From a bacterium (GTDB lineage Bacteria; Planctomycetota; Planctomycetia; Pirellulales; Pirellulaceae): DNA of 50,748 nucleotides. The position numbers were made by a program, and so were the translations under genes. Shown here piece by piece: positions 18,201 to 26,285 of the stretch. The stretch lies in contig JAUIGN010000061.1 of assembly GCA_030430075.1 (NCBI GenBank), positions 1-50,748 of the forward strand. Direction: 5' to 3'. The notes below the pieces were generated by a model. The model did not search any database and was not told where the DNA came from. It worked only from the letters and a program-made list of their open reading frames with translations. Each line of letters starts with the position of its first letter. The stretch's first letter is position 1.

Positions 18201-19957
18201 GTCGTGTTGGGCTGTGGAATCCTGGTCTCTGCGTCTTGCCCTTCGATCGTCGCGGACGTCACAAGCTGGATTGTCGCCGCGACCAGCGCGTCGGCTGAAC
18301 CTGCCGATTCGACCAAGGTCTGGTCCGGCAGGATAATTGAGTGCTGCTCGCGGGAAGCCGCCGAACCGGGTGGAGTGTCCGTCCCTGTTGGACCGGTCTC
18401 GCTTCGCTCCGCCAAGGCGTCCGGCGCGTCGGTCGGCCGCGGTTGGTGTGTGACCCTGACAATCTGCTCATCACCGCGGGTGATGGTCACCGAGGATGCG
18501 TCGACGGTCAGTTCATGTGCGTCGCCGTCGATCTCCACGAGGTATTGACCGGCCGCGATGCGGATCGACTTGGCGCCGGCCGTGACATGCAGCGACGTGT
18601 ACTCTGCCCCGTCTTTCAGAATTCGAATCGGGACATCTGGTTCCGACGTCTCGATCGTCAGCGTGCCCTTATTCAGTTCCAAGACAACCATGGTGGCGGC
18701 CAAGCTCAGGACGAGCCCGACGACGGCGCTAGTGAGCAGCCTGCGCCACGTGCGTTTCTGTTTGCCGCCCGCGGGAAGAGGTAGGGGAAGTGTCGACACC
18801 GACTCCGGCAGCCGCCTCGTGGTCGGTTGCTGCACGTGTGAGAGGCAGGATTCCAAGAGCTGTGCCACGTCGGCGGCCGAACCCAAACGGGCCCCTGGCG
18901 ACTTGGCAAGCAGCGCGAAGACGATCTGCTCCATCCATTCAGGAATGGCGGGGTTAATTTCACGAATTGGCCGAGGTGTATCGTCAGTGATTCGCCGCAT
19001 CACGGCATAGCTCGTCTCCGCTCGGAACGGCGGCCGCCCGGTGCAGAGGGCGTAAAGGACACACCCCAGGCTGAATAGATCGCTGCGGTGATCGATCTCT
19101 TCTCCGCGCACCTGCTCCGGCGACATGTAGTGGGGCGTCCCGGGATGAAAACCGCTCCGAGTCAAACAGGCATCGTCTTCCGTTCGTGCCAGGCCGAAAT
19201 CGGTCAACAGCGCGCGTTCGACGCCCTCGTCCAAGAGAATGTTCGAGGGTTTCACGTCGCGATGAATCAATCCCTGAGCGTGTGCCGCGGCCAGGCCCTT
19301 GGCGGTCTGCATGCCGATTCGCAGCGTCTCTTCGGTACTGAGCGCGCCGTCGCGGTCCAACCGCTGCTGCAGTGAGCCGCCTGCCACGTATTGCATCACG
19401 AGAAAAGGACCCCGGTCACCCGACGCGTCGACGTTGTGAATGGGCACAACATGGTCATCGACGACGGCCGCCGCGGCCCGACCCTCGCGCGCAAAGCGTT
19501 GGCGTGCCGGCCCATTCTCGGCAAGATGCGGCGCCAGCATTTTGATCGCGACTGGACGATTCAACTCGGTATCATGGGCCTTGAAAACGACCCCCATACC
19601 GCCGCTTCCGATCAGGCACTCGATATCGTAGCGGCCCAGGCGGCCGAGCATTTCTGGATGGACGGGCGGTGAGAGCAGCGACGTGGCCATTGATTGCGTC
19701 CACACGGTCGGACGCTTCCAAGGCGCGCGGGCACCGTGCGACTCGGCCCATTCTCCTGCCGCGCCATCCTCGGGCGCGAGGCAGGTACAGGCCTCTTGCC
19801 ACTGGAACTCATCAGCCGCCAGTTGAGCCAGGCGTTGCTGGCAAGCCGCACACGCTTCGACGTGCAACGCGAGCGCTTCACGGTCGCCACCGGATTGAAA
19901 ACAAGATTCGTCCTCATCAAGTAACAAGGCAAGGTCCAATTCGGCACACTTAATCAT
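15278..19957 (-). CDS. giant membrane Ser/Thr protein kinase with multi-domain sensor tail
   Basis: A 1559-residue paralogue of the 5390 kinase. It has an anti-sigma-like H32-C36-C39 motif and a Hanks kinase at about 108-380: GSGGMG (117-122), Lys139, HRDVKPSN (232-239), DFG (253-255). A membrane helix follows at about 415-440. The outside part is much longer. It includes a TIGR03067-like block (LDGTWHLLST...RYRLMGEWLWVAV, about 755-870), a region with a beta-rich binding-domain look (about 1200-1420) and a C-terminal segment resembling PrcB/protease-complex proteins (VDFANHMVIGLVEAP; GFFVIPRY). The start overlaps the sigma gene stop by 8 bases. Kinase residues are intact. The ligand is unknown. 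Confidence 0.85.
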   Translation of the reverse strand: MIKCAELDLALLLDEDESCFQSGGDREALALHVEACAACQQRLAQLAADEFQWQEACTCLAPEDGAAGEWAESHGARAPWKRPTVWTQSMATSLLSPPVHPEMLGRLGRYDIECLIGSGGMGVVFKAHDTELNRPVAIKMLAPHLAENGPARQRFAREGRAAAAVVDDHVVPIHNVDASGDRGPFLVMQYVAGGSLQQRLDRDGALSTEETLRIGMQTAKGLAAAHAQGLIHRDVKPSNILLDEGVERALLTDFGLARTEDDACLTRSGFHPGTPHYMSPEQVRGEEIDHRSDLFSLGCVLYALCTGRPPFRAETSYAVMRRITDDTPRPIREINPAIPEWMEQIVFALLAKSPGARLGSAADVAQLLESCLSHVQQPTTRRLPESVSTLPLPLPAGGKQKRTWRRLLTSAVVGLVLSLAATMVVLELNKGTLTIETSEPDVPIRILKDGAEYTSLHVTAGAKSIRIAAGQYLVEIDGDAHELTVDASSVTITRGDEQIVRVTHQPRPTDAPDALAERSETGPTGTDTPPGSAASREQHSIILPDQTLVESAGSADALVAATIQLVTSATIEGQDAETRIPQPNTTLILSPPQNLRWSLGGREQSIKARQIIVGNDRTWGPHQILVRVDGHYRKFAKYSPQAWIGFRCALARLQYRRSEKGASPESRRKTRFSFANIEASALVEILTQLFSSQPAVDISLDRDANELQVSYPESLHVVVRQSLTAIDGGQELTPPLPDAEMQIAGETQQQSNQGPADFSQRLDGTWHLLSTQLNANSEPFDSGEMVATIRDQTLQIRSLKEKSRSVHQRFRIVSAERIDFLEEDGGREVRKLGRYRLMGEWLWVAVNDEPADIASDPPVEAMPAAPAKDVRYMMFHRAPATIDAQRTSASPPVDHQNKAVVAASTPPDSPSELRILERKLRSRPVIWRNGIYPEMSLPENADVNDVLAAACKRFGYEQGERPAYRLLDTLELDLGAGDVGYSAALVKIEQDRKILVYKYLGNQQWWTRFYAAPITADGLSDEHGRPSQGDGDLHWGASSNGIQIRVRPCVPEEIRSDSVHDPAVDRAPRFFVDLRNNSGRGRTEPETLPYVAHPSSCEIEVDGIWYERHDAVLKRSLSELLPGRNAMAAIAINLTGPSGQKWVSQADGTHLVMAQGRHKLRASMARVGGDDAEKLVSNAVWFEVAPVANVDRRQSREANSIYRAIHIGFAFDPGRGNYDGVVGAPDDIWNFVDLGTTAVDYMRHADGSGSSARLRMTRFDGEWAVKTENQVFRGYIYHNCQCVDLEATLLDVAPGRYQLFVYAHGNAPDQNANVELVVGDRSLGKKATSKENSPAFRSAKLQEGLQYVTFDVDVKAGETIRIVSHRDGSGYSMFNAIQLVPVEKGVLGSGQVLPVMSFTGTDSQLSVPQRLRITDQERWQRIWSKHTGDGQPRDKFSPPHVDFANHMVIGLVEAPDQFAPSHEIEVYRAAVAPGDQQAAQTMEFVTIDYQAPLRAQRVDMAPVNVFGFFVIPRYAGEMILRRRSPQGWQQVQRFGELASSRGITPGRQTSRAAGGAGRR

Positions 19958-20555
19958 GAGCAGAGTCCTCGAATGTTTTTACGATCTGCTGCAGCCGTTT
20001 CATCACGCGGCTGCGAGCGATATAGACACTGCCGACGCTCATCCCGAGTTCCGCGGCGACGTCTCGCACGTTGCCGTGCAAGACCGACGTGCGATAGAAG
20101 GCTTGCCAGGAACTGTCGGCAACATGCTGTCGGACGATCTCAGAAGCTCGCAGAAAGATCTCCCGGCGATATTCCAGATCAAAGCAACTCGATACCTCAG
20201 GGGCCGCGGCAAGCTCGTCGAGTTTCTCGGGACCGGCCTCGCCCGCAGGCGCGACGGGACGATGCTTTCGACGCGTTAGAAAGTCAATCGCCGTGTTACG
20301 TGCGATCCGGAACAACCAGGCGCGAAACGCGCCCCGATTATCCCGTTGCAGCCACTGGGTGACCGAATTGGCCACCGCTACCAGAACTTCCTGGACACAA
20401 TCATCTGCATCCGCGCTTTGCAGGCCGAGCCGCCGGGCCGAGCGGTAGACGGCTGGCCCGTAGAGCTCAACAAACTCATCCCAGGCCGCGACATCGGCCG
20501 CATCCTGCAACCGCAGGATCAAACTGGCTCGCGTTTCGGATGGGCTGCTGGGCAA
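19950..20555 (-). CDS. ECF-family RNA polymerase sigma factor (kinase-coupled), second copy
   Basis: A 201-residue sigma factor. Region 2 has DADDCVQEVLVAV and FRAWLFRIARNTAIDFLTRRK. Region 4 has GNVRDVAAELGMSVGSVYIARSRVMKRL. The start is a TTG at 20555, supported by a strong GGAGGT ribosome-binding site (complement of 20562-20567) 6 bases upstream. The TAA stop overlaps the kinase ATG (shared bases 19950-19957), so sigma and kinase are translationally coupled as in the 4794/5390 pair. The two pairs are clear paralogues facing opposite directions within 15 kb. Confidence 0.85.
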   Translation of the reverse strand: MPSSPSETRASLILRLQDAADVAAWDEFVELYGPAVYRSARRLGLQSADADDCVQEVLVAVANSVTQWLQRDNRGAFRAWLFRIARNTAIDFLTRRKHRPVAPAGEAGPEKLDELAAAPEVSSCFDLEYRREIFLRASEIVRQHVADSSWQAFYRTSVLHGNVRDVAAELGMSVGSVYIARSRVMKRLQQIVKTFEDSAHD

Positions 20556-20692
20556 GATCGCACCTCCAGGAAGAAAGACCGTCCTCTACAAGGTTGACTC
20601 AGCCCGTTCGCCAATCTTTCACTACCAATCCCAGATTATTAGATTTCTTGCCCAATGCCGTGTGGCTGGTACCCCGTGCGGATCTCGTGTAA

Positions 20693-21637
20693 GCGTCCGG
20701 GTTCGACATGTTCCAACTCTACGCCTACCGAGACTGCACCCTTGAAGGCATCGTCAAGCGATTCCACGACGAGGGAGTCATCTACCGACCCGACAAGCCG
20801 AAATGGAAACGCACGTCGGTGCATAACATGCTCAATGACAGAACGTACATCGGGGAGATTTAGTACAAGGCCAACTGGTATCCGGGCAAGCACGACATTC
20901 TGATCGACCGAGCCACTTGGGATCGCGATCAGGTCTTGCTCGGCAACCGCCAGCAGGTGACGCACTCGCGCGTTTTCGCAGGCGACCTGATTGACTGCGG
21001 ATTCTGCGGTCACAAAATCACCGGCGAGATCAAGACGAAGCAAACCAAAAGCGGTCCACGCGAATCCATCGATTACCGCTGTACCAAGTACAACAAACCG
21101 GGCCATCTCCGGACCCGAATCAAGGAAGCTGACTTCGATGCTCAAGTTCTCGCGTTCTTCGACAAGAATCGCATTGATGACGACAGCGTACGCGATTGGT
21201 TCCGAGCCGTGCTGGCGTCAAAGACGAAAGACTCGCAGGCAGAAACGAAGGCGATGCGTTCTGAGCTACAGCGTCAATCAACGTTGTTGGCTGATCAGCA
21301 GGACCGTCCGCTCAATCTGCGAATCGATGGTCAGATCGATGATGACACATTCGCGTCAAAGAACACCGAACTTCGAGACCGCCATGCTTCGATCGTTTTG
21401 CAACTGGAAGCATTAACCAGAACTCGTGATGAAAACGCCGAGTTGGCATCAAGGGTGTTTGAACTTTCTCAAACCCTTACAGAGAAATGGCTTACCGCAG
21501 AGTACGCCGAGAAACGCCAGATCCTTAAAATCGTCTGGTTGAACTGCCAACTCGATGACGTAACTCTCGTCCCTACAATAAGAAAGCCCTTCGACGTTCT
21601 CGCCGAAGGGCCTTTTGTCCCCGATAGTGGAGGATAA
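20693..21637 (+). pseudogene. large serine recombinase remnant (C-terminal part only)
   Basis: The frame matches the Recombinase plus zinc-ribbon part of a planctomycete large serine recombinase. Landmarks are TLEGIVKRFHDEGVIYRP, the helical WKRTSVHNMLNDRTYIGEI, a zinc ribbon with CGFCGHKITGE and CTKYNKPGH, then a long coiled region (about 21190-21500). The N-terminal resolvase domain with the catalytic serine is missing; TAA at 20690 precedes the homology. A TAG at 20861-20863 interrupts it directly after YIGEI, where homologues continue with VYK. The intact reading frame resumes to 21637. The remnant ends against the tRNA-Ala gene, suggesting a decayed integrated element. It is inactive. 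Confidence 0.8.
21583..21617 (-). terminator. terminator of tRNA-Ala (possibly bidirectional)
   Basis: A perfect 8-bp stem GCCCTTCG (21586-21593) / CGAAGGGC (21604-21611) encloses a 10-base loop just past the tRNA 3' end. On the minus strand CTTTCTTATT follows; on the plus strand CTTTTG follows. Confidence 0.6.
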
Positions 21638-21700
21638 CGGACTTGAACCGATGACCTTCTGGCTGCCAGCCAGACGCTCTCCCAACTGAGCTAATCCCCC
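21628..21700 (-). tRNA. tRNA-Ala (anticodon GGC)
   Basis: A 73-base cloverleaf reads on the minus strand. Acceptor GGGGGAT pairs with ATCCTCC (one G-U). The D arm contains GCTC-AGTTGGGA-GAGC. The anticodon stem TCTGG/CCAGA holds loop CTGGCAG, giving GGC at positions 34-36 (alanine). The T loop is TTCAAGT. The T stem has one T-T mismatch. The discriminator base is A and no CCA is encoded. The serine recombinase remnant ends directly beside its 3' side. Confidence 0.9.
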
Positions 21701-22234
21701 AAACTTGCTCACTCGACTCTTCGCAAGACGAGCGGCGGGGTGCTGTTGTCGTCAGTCAACGCTTCTTGGCGGGACTGCCGCTACGAGCACCTCCTCTTCC
21801 TCTTGTCGGCCACGCGTCATTCGGCTCAAGACCTCCTGAACACGAATTCAACACCTCGCGGCCACTCTACACTTCTACTTCTTCGTTTCCACTTCCTTCG
21901 TTGTCGGCATCGGGCAACGTCACGCGTTACCTTTACCTGTCGAGCACGGAACGACCCGACCAATCGTTAAAACTAACACTGCTCCGGAAAATCGTCAAGT
22001 GCCGGGCTGGTCGCCGGTGGCACCGATTTTTACCCTGGAATCCGGGGCCCTGGCGGGAAGACCGGCGCAAACCGCGAGCAGTTGGCTCGCGAATTCTCAC
22101 TGCGCCGGCCCTACGTTTCGCGCCGGCCACGACCTAGACTTGCCAAGTCGACACCGGGTATGAGGTCGACGTGGGGAAATCGCCAATCGGAACGTCCGCT
22201 GCCCACTCCTCAAGCGCGCTTTGAGATCCGCCTC
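21701..22234. other. intergenic region between tRNA-Ala and the UPF0104 gene
   Basis: In 534 bases no gene, RNA or repeat can be supported. Short open frames are arginine-rich and look like chance frames. The tRNA promoter should lie near 21710-21740 on the minus strand but is not obvious. Confidence 0.35.
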
Positions 22235-23254
22235 GTGAAACGCTATTTACTCGCCTTCCTCAAGTTCTCCATTCCTCTGGGGATCATTATCTGGCTGCTG
22301 GCCAGCGTCGAGCCGGACCAACTGGCGGCGCTGCGCGGACGTCCGAAGAACTGGGGTCTGCTGGGGGCAGCCTTTGGGATCTCCTTCACGGCCATTTGCA
22401 TCACCTTCTTGCGATGGTACCTGCTGGTCCGCACGATCGACCTCCCTTTTCGCGTCCGCGACGCATTTCGGCTTGGCTTCCTGGCCTATCTGCTCAACTT
22501 TATCTCCGTCGGCGCCGTCGGCGGCGACCTGTTCAAAGCTTTCTTCATCGCCCATGAGCAACCCGGCAGGCGCGCTGAGGCGGTTGCGACGGTCGTGGTC
22601 GACCGGATGATCGGACTCTACGCATTGCTTCTGGTGACGTCTGCCGCCATCTACTTCAGCGACATCGCCAACCCGACTCCGGCCCTGGCGACAATTTGCA
22701 CGATGACCTACGTCGCCACCGCAATCGGCGGCCTGGGGATCGTGATGGTGTTGATTCCCGGGTTCACGCGCGGAAGCCTGTCCGATTGGCTGGCCGGGCT
22801 ACCACGGATCGGCGGACTGATCGAACAATTGCTCACGTCGGTCCGCATCTACAGCAACAAGCGGCTGGTCATGGGCGCGATTCTGGCGATGAGCATGGTC
22901 ATTCACAGCATGTTTGCCCTGGCACTCTACCTGATCGCAATCGCCCTCTTCGAGACAACGCCCTCCCTGGCGGACCATCTGATCATTGTTCCCCTAAGCA
23001 TGGTGGCGGGAGCCCTGCCGTTCACACCTGCCGGGCTGGGCACGTTCGAGTATGCGATGGGCGAACTGTACAACTACGTGCCCGCCCAAGGCCCCGGCGA
23101 TGCAATCGGCATCCTGGTTGCCATGGCGTTCCGGCTGGTCACGATCGCCATCGCAACAATCGGAGTCGGATTCTATTGGGCCTGCCGACGTGAAGTCCAG
23201 GAGGTCATGCACGAGGCCGAGGAAGCCCAGTTGCATCCGGCGGAGGCGACGTGA
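22235..23254 (+). CDS. lysylphosphatidylglycerol synthase-like/UPF0104 membrane protein
   Basis: A 339-residue integral membrane protein with about eight helices. Family landmarks are FLAYLLNFISVGAVGGDLFKAFF (about residues 85-107), VVVDRMIGLYALLL and, near the C-terminus, GALPFTPAGLGTFEYAMGELY. This is the flippase-like membrane domain of MprF/AglD-type proteins, without the soluble synthase domain. GTG 22235 places two basic residues just before helix 1; an ATG at 22160 is possible. Related proteins act in lipid flipping or aminoacyl-lipid synthesis; the actual substrate is unknown. Confidence 0.82.
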   Translation: MKRYLLAFLKFSIPLGIIIWLLASVEPDQLAALRGRPKNWGLLGAAFGISFTAICITFLRWYLLVRTIDLPFRVRDAFRLGFLAYLLNFISVGAVGGDLFKAFFIAHEQPGRRAEAVATVVVDRMIGLYALLLVTSAAIYFSDIANPTPALATICTMTYVATAIGGLGIVMVLIPGFTRGSLSDWLAGLPRIGGLIEQLLTSVRIYSNKRLVMGAILAMSMVIHSMFALALYLIAIALFETTPSLADHLIIVPLSMVAGALPFTPAGLGTFEYAMGELYNYVPAQGPGDAIGILVAMAFRLVTIAIATIGVGFYWACRREVQEVMHEAEEAQLHPAEAT

Positions 23255-23743
23255 CGTCATCCGCGGCCCCCGCCCGCGTGCGCTGCAGCGAATCGGCCAC
23301 CTGCCGCGGCAAACGTCTGCCCCCGTCAGGAACGGTCGTCCGGCGTTGAACCGCCCCATGATGTACGGGCTGCCAGCGATCGAGACCAGAAAAACAAAAA
23401 AAACTGGCCTGCATCCCGGCAACGCGACGTGCTAGCACCTGGCTGACGATGCCGACTCAACGTCTTCAATACAGCCCGCTTAAGCATGCTATCACGCCGT
23501 CCGCTGCGGACCCACCGTCAATGGACGGTTGATTTCCGTCCGCAAAACACAGGTTGACATCGTCAGAAAAATGGACAAAATCCCCCGCGCTACCAAGAAC
23601 GACTCAAGTCGAGCCCGGTCGTTGCTTCGGCCGCGGTTTGATCGAAGCCGTTAGCGATTGGCGGGAGGCCAGGATGCCCAACGCCGGTCGACGTCCAAGA
23701 AATTTCCGCTTCGCTTGATTCCGTAGGCATGGAGGCCGAGGGA
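23255..23743. other. intergenic region before the Mur-like gene
   Basis: These 489 bases have no supported gene. They include an A-rich tract near 23391-23403 and the promoter-like element listed separately at 23554-23581. Confidence 0.35.
23554..23581 (+). promoter_or_regulatory. weak sigma-70-like promoter
   Basis: TTGACA at 23554-23559 is a perfect -35. CAAAAT at 23576-23581, 16 bases later, is a poor -10. It lies 160 bases before the Mur-like gene and could drive it. The call is tentative. Confidence 0.25.
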
Positions 23744-25246
23744 ATGTCAAGATCCCGAGAACGCCAGTTTGGCGTCAATCTCAACGAGCTCTTTCCAACC
23801 GCGCAGACGTTTGGCGCCGAGTCGGTTCATGTGGGAGCCTGCTGCAGCGACGCTCGACAATGCCGCGAGGGAGATGTCTTCGTGGCGCTCGTCGACGAAG
23901 CGGGCGATGGCCACGAGGATGCCTGCGAAGCGATTCGCCGCGGCGCGGTCGCCGTGCTGGCCGAACGCTACCTTCCCGTCAACGTTCCGATGTACGTTGT
24001 GGATGATACGCGGATCGCTTACGGCCAGCTTTGCCAACGGCTTGCCGGTCGGCCGGCCGACGCCATGCGGATGATCGGAATCACCGGCACCAATGGGAAG
24101 ACAACGACCAGCATGCTGATGGCGTCTGTCCTGGAGGCAGCCCAGGCGCAGGTTGGTGTGACGAGCACGATCGGTTACAGCGACTCCATCGACAACCTGC
24201 CGGCAAATCGCACGACGCCGGTCGCCCCCGAATTGGCCTCGCTGCTACGGCGCATGCAGAGCAATGGCTGTTCCCACGCTGTTGTCGAACTCTCCAGCCA
24301 AGGCCTGGCCGAACATCGGGCGGCGGGGATTCCTTTCGATGCCGCCATTCTCACGAACCTCCGCCGCGACCATCTCGACACCCATGGCTCGCCTGGCAAC
24401 TATCGCCGAGCCAAAGAGCGGCTGTTCGCACAATTGAAAGACACCGGGTTTGCCGTCGTCAACGCCGACGATCCGGGCAGCCAACAGGTGCTGCCCAAGC
24501 TGAATTGTCCCGTGATTACGGTCGGACAGCGTCAGCCGGCGGAAGTCACCGCGCATGTGCTGGAACGCCATGCCAGCGAGCAGACGTTTCTGTTGCAGGC
24601 CGGCAACGAATCGATTCCCGTACGAACGCACATGATTGGTGACGCTCACGTCTCCAACTGCCTTGCCGCCGCCGCCGTTGGCCTGGTGATGGGCATCGAG
24701 CTGACCACCATCGTTCGCGGTCTGGAAGCGGTACACCGTGTCCCGGCCCGCCTTGACCGGATTGAATGCGGCCAGGACTTCAGCGTCTACGTTGACTGCG
24801 CCGATACGCCCGACCGACTCGCCGCCTGCTTGCACGCCATGCGGCAAGTCACCCGGGGACGCGTCCTCTGCGTCTACAGTGCCAGCGACGAACGGCCCGA
24901 AGCCGAACGCCCGTTGCTTGGTCGCGTGGCGGAAAAAGCGGCCGACATCGGCATCATCACCAACAGCACGATGCGACGCGAGCCTTCGCTGCGGGTCGCC
25001 CATGACATTCTGGACGGATACCAGCGCCCCGCCAAAGCACACGCCGTCCCCAGCCGGGTCAATGCCATCCAATGGGCACTCGAGAAGGCCCGTCCCGGTG
25101 ACGCGTTGCTCATTGCCGGCGGCAGCCGGACCGGTTGGCTCGGGGAAGAAACCCAAGGCACCGATGACATCGAATTCGCCCGTACCTGGCTTCATGAGTA
25201 TGGCGACAACCCAGGTCCCCAGATTCTTTCGGGAGCCTTCGGCTAA
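23744..25246 (+). CDS. MurE-like Mur ligase paralogue with altered signature residues
   Basis: A 500-residue three-domain Mur ligase: N-terminal UDP-sugar domain (about 25-105), central ATPase with GITGTNGKTTT (Lys119), and C-terminal domain. Overall it resembles MurE, which adds residue 3 (usually meso-DAP) to UDP-MurNAc-dipeptide. Two signatures differ. The usual VDYAHTPDAL reads VDCADTPDRL. The DNPR motif that binds meso-DAP is replaced by a segment reading TNSTMRREPSL. Catalysis of ATP binding seems possible, but the amino-acid substrate has probably changed or been lost. ATG 23744 has GGAGG 8 bases upstream and is preferred over ATG 23729. A lone Mur N-terminal domain gene follows 31 bases downstream. 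Confidence 0.82.
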   Translation: MSRSRERQFGVNLNELFPTAQTFGAESVHVGACCSDARQCREGDVFVALVDEAGDGHEDACEAIRRGAVAVLAERYLPVNVPMYVVDDTRIAYGQLCQRLAGRPADAMRMIGITGTNGKTTTSMLMASVLEAAQAQVGVTSTIGYSDSIDNLPANRTTPVAPELASLLRRMQSNGCSHAVVELSSQGLAEHRAAGIPFDAAILTNLRRDHLDTHGSPGNYRRAKERLFAQLKDTGFAVVNADDPGSQQVLPKLNCPVITVGQRQPAEVTAHVLERHASEQTFLLQAGNESIPVRTHMIGDAHVSNCLAAAAVGLVMGIELTTIVRGLEAVHRVPARLDRIECGQDFSVYVDCADTPDRLAACLHAMRQVTRGRVLCVYSASDERPEAERPLLGRVAEKAADIGIITNSTMRREPSLRVAHDILDGYQRPAKAHAVPSRVNAIQWALEKARPGDALLIAGGSRTGWLGEETQGTDDIEFARTWLHEYGDNPGPQILSGAFG

Positions 25247-25277
25247 GAATAGATGAAGGCTGAGATTTAGGGATGAC

Positions 25278-25742
25278 ATGCTAAAAATCTGTATTGCACA
25301 ACTTGCCGAAATCGTCGATGGTTGTCTCCGACTGGCATCGATGCCGCCTTTAGGAGGCGGCTTTGAACCGGTCGGCCGCATTGTCATCGACTGCAACCTG
25401 GTGACGACGGGCGACGTCTATTGGGCCCTCGACGGACGCGGATATCGTGGAGCCACCTTCACTCAGCAGGCGTTCGCCAACGGGGCTCTCGGCTGTGTTG
25501 TGGCCGGTCCATGCATCGAGCCGTGGGCGGGGAAGTTCTGCATTCAGGTCGCAGATACAAATCACGCGTTTTGTTACCTCGCCCGCTGCCTGGCAGAAAC
25601 GTTCGTCAAACAACCGGCACCCATCGTCTTGGGCGTCGAGAACGAAGCGGCTTTACTTCGAAACCTGGCCGGCGGTGACCTTTCGGCTTTGGAGGACATT
25701 ATTCAACGACAGGCACGGCGAACCACGTTGTTGGCCGCCTGA
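25278..25742 (+). CDS. stand-alone Mur ligase N-terminal-type domain (MurF-like)
   Basis: A 154-residue protein. About residues 33-115 match the N-terminal UDP-MurNAc-binding domain of MurF/MurE ligases: VTTGDVYWALDGRGYRGATF, then FANGALGCVVAG, then VADTNHAFCYLA. The protein ends about 40 residues later without a P-loop ATPase or C-terminal domain. The last 35 residues (ENEAALLRNLAGGDLSALED) are helical and not Mur-like. It is either a truncated relic or a small partner of the upstream MurE-like ligase, with which it is probably co-transcribed. Confidence 0.65.
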   Translation: MLKICIAQLAEIVDGCLRLASMPPLGGGFEPVGRIVIDCNLVTTGDVYWALDGRGYRGATFTQQAFANGALGCVVAGPCIEPWAGKFCIQVADTNHAFCYLARCLAETFVKQPAPIVLGVENEAALLRNLAGGDLSALEDIIQRQARRTTLLAA

Positions 25743-25825
25743 TCCAACGAACATTGGCAGTCCCATCATATCGTGTCGCGATTTGCGGGAATCCGGCGCA
25801 CCTTCCCCCTGGGTTGGAGAAACTT

Positions 25826-25973
25826 GCCTGCTGAGGGCAGCGGTTACTGGGTCAACCGCTTCAGCAGGCGGTTGTGATGGGACTTGTGACTGGCGTTCGG
25901 AGTGGCATCTTCGCCACTCCGGCGCCAGGGAACACCGAGCGGGCGGAGTTCATCGCTGGACTCCGCCCGCCTC
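25826..25973. repeat. cluster of three strong stem-loops
   Basis: Hairpin 1 (25826-25869) pairs GCCTGCTGA with TCAGCAGGC and nests an inner GCGGTT/AACCGC stem. Hairpin 2 pairs GGAGTGGC (25899-25906) with GCCACTCC (25913-25920) around a 6-base loop, with TGGCG/CGCCA outside. Hairpin 3 pairs an 11-bp arm GCGGGCGGAGT (25939-25949) with ACTCCGCCCGC (25960-25970). The cluster follows the small Mur-domain gene. Termination or RNA stabilisation is possible. Confidence 0.6.
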
Positions 25974-25988
25974 ACTTTCTTGACCACG

Positions 25989-26028
25989 TTCGATGCACCC
26001 GCTGAACCTTCGATGCACCCGCTGAACC
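25989..26028. repeat. perfect 20-bp tandem duplication
   Basis: The 20-base unit TTCGATGCACCCGCTGAACC at 25989-26008 is repeated exactly at 26009-26028. It is non-coding. The remainder of the gap to 26285 shows no gene. Confidence 0.8.
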
Positions 26029-26285
26029 ATCGTGCGGCGCTGTTGGCCGACGACTTGGCACCAACCGACGGTCGGCAGCCACTGAGTCAGTTGCGACGGG
26101 CGACCGAATCGTCTCTATTGTCACTGCACATGCCATGGCGCCGGCAACGGTCTCCGGGCCGGCGAACGGAAGCTTGCCGGCGCAAGGCCCTCCATGCAAA
26201 AGTACGGCGAATTCACGGCGCCATTGCGCAACAATCTTCCGGCCCATAATCTCTTTCATTCTCTTCGCACGGAGCACAACGCGTC

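Noticed and set aside
24245..25396. A 383-codon minus-strand frame opposite the Mur ligase.
   Set aside because: It is a shadow of the ligase frame with no motifs.
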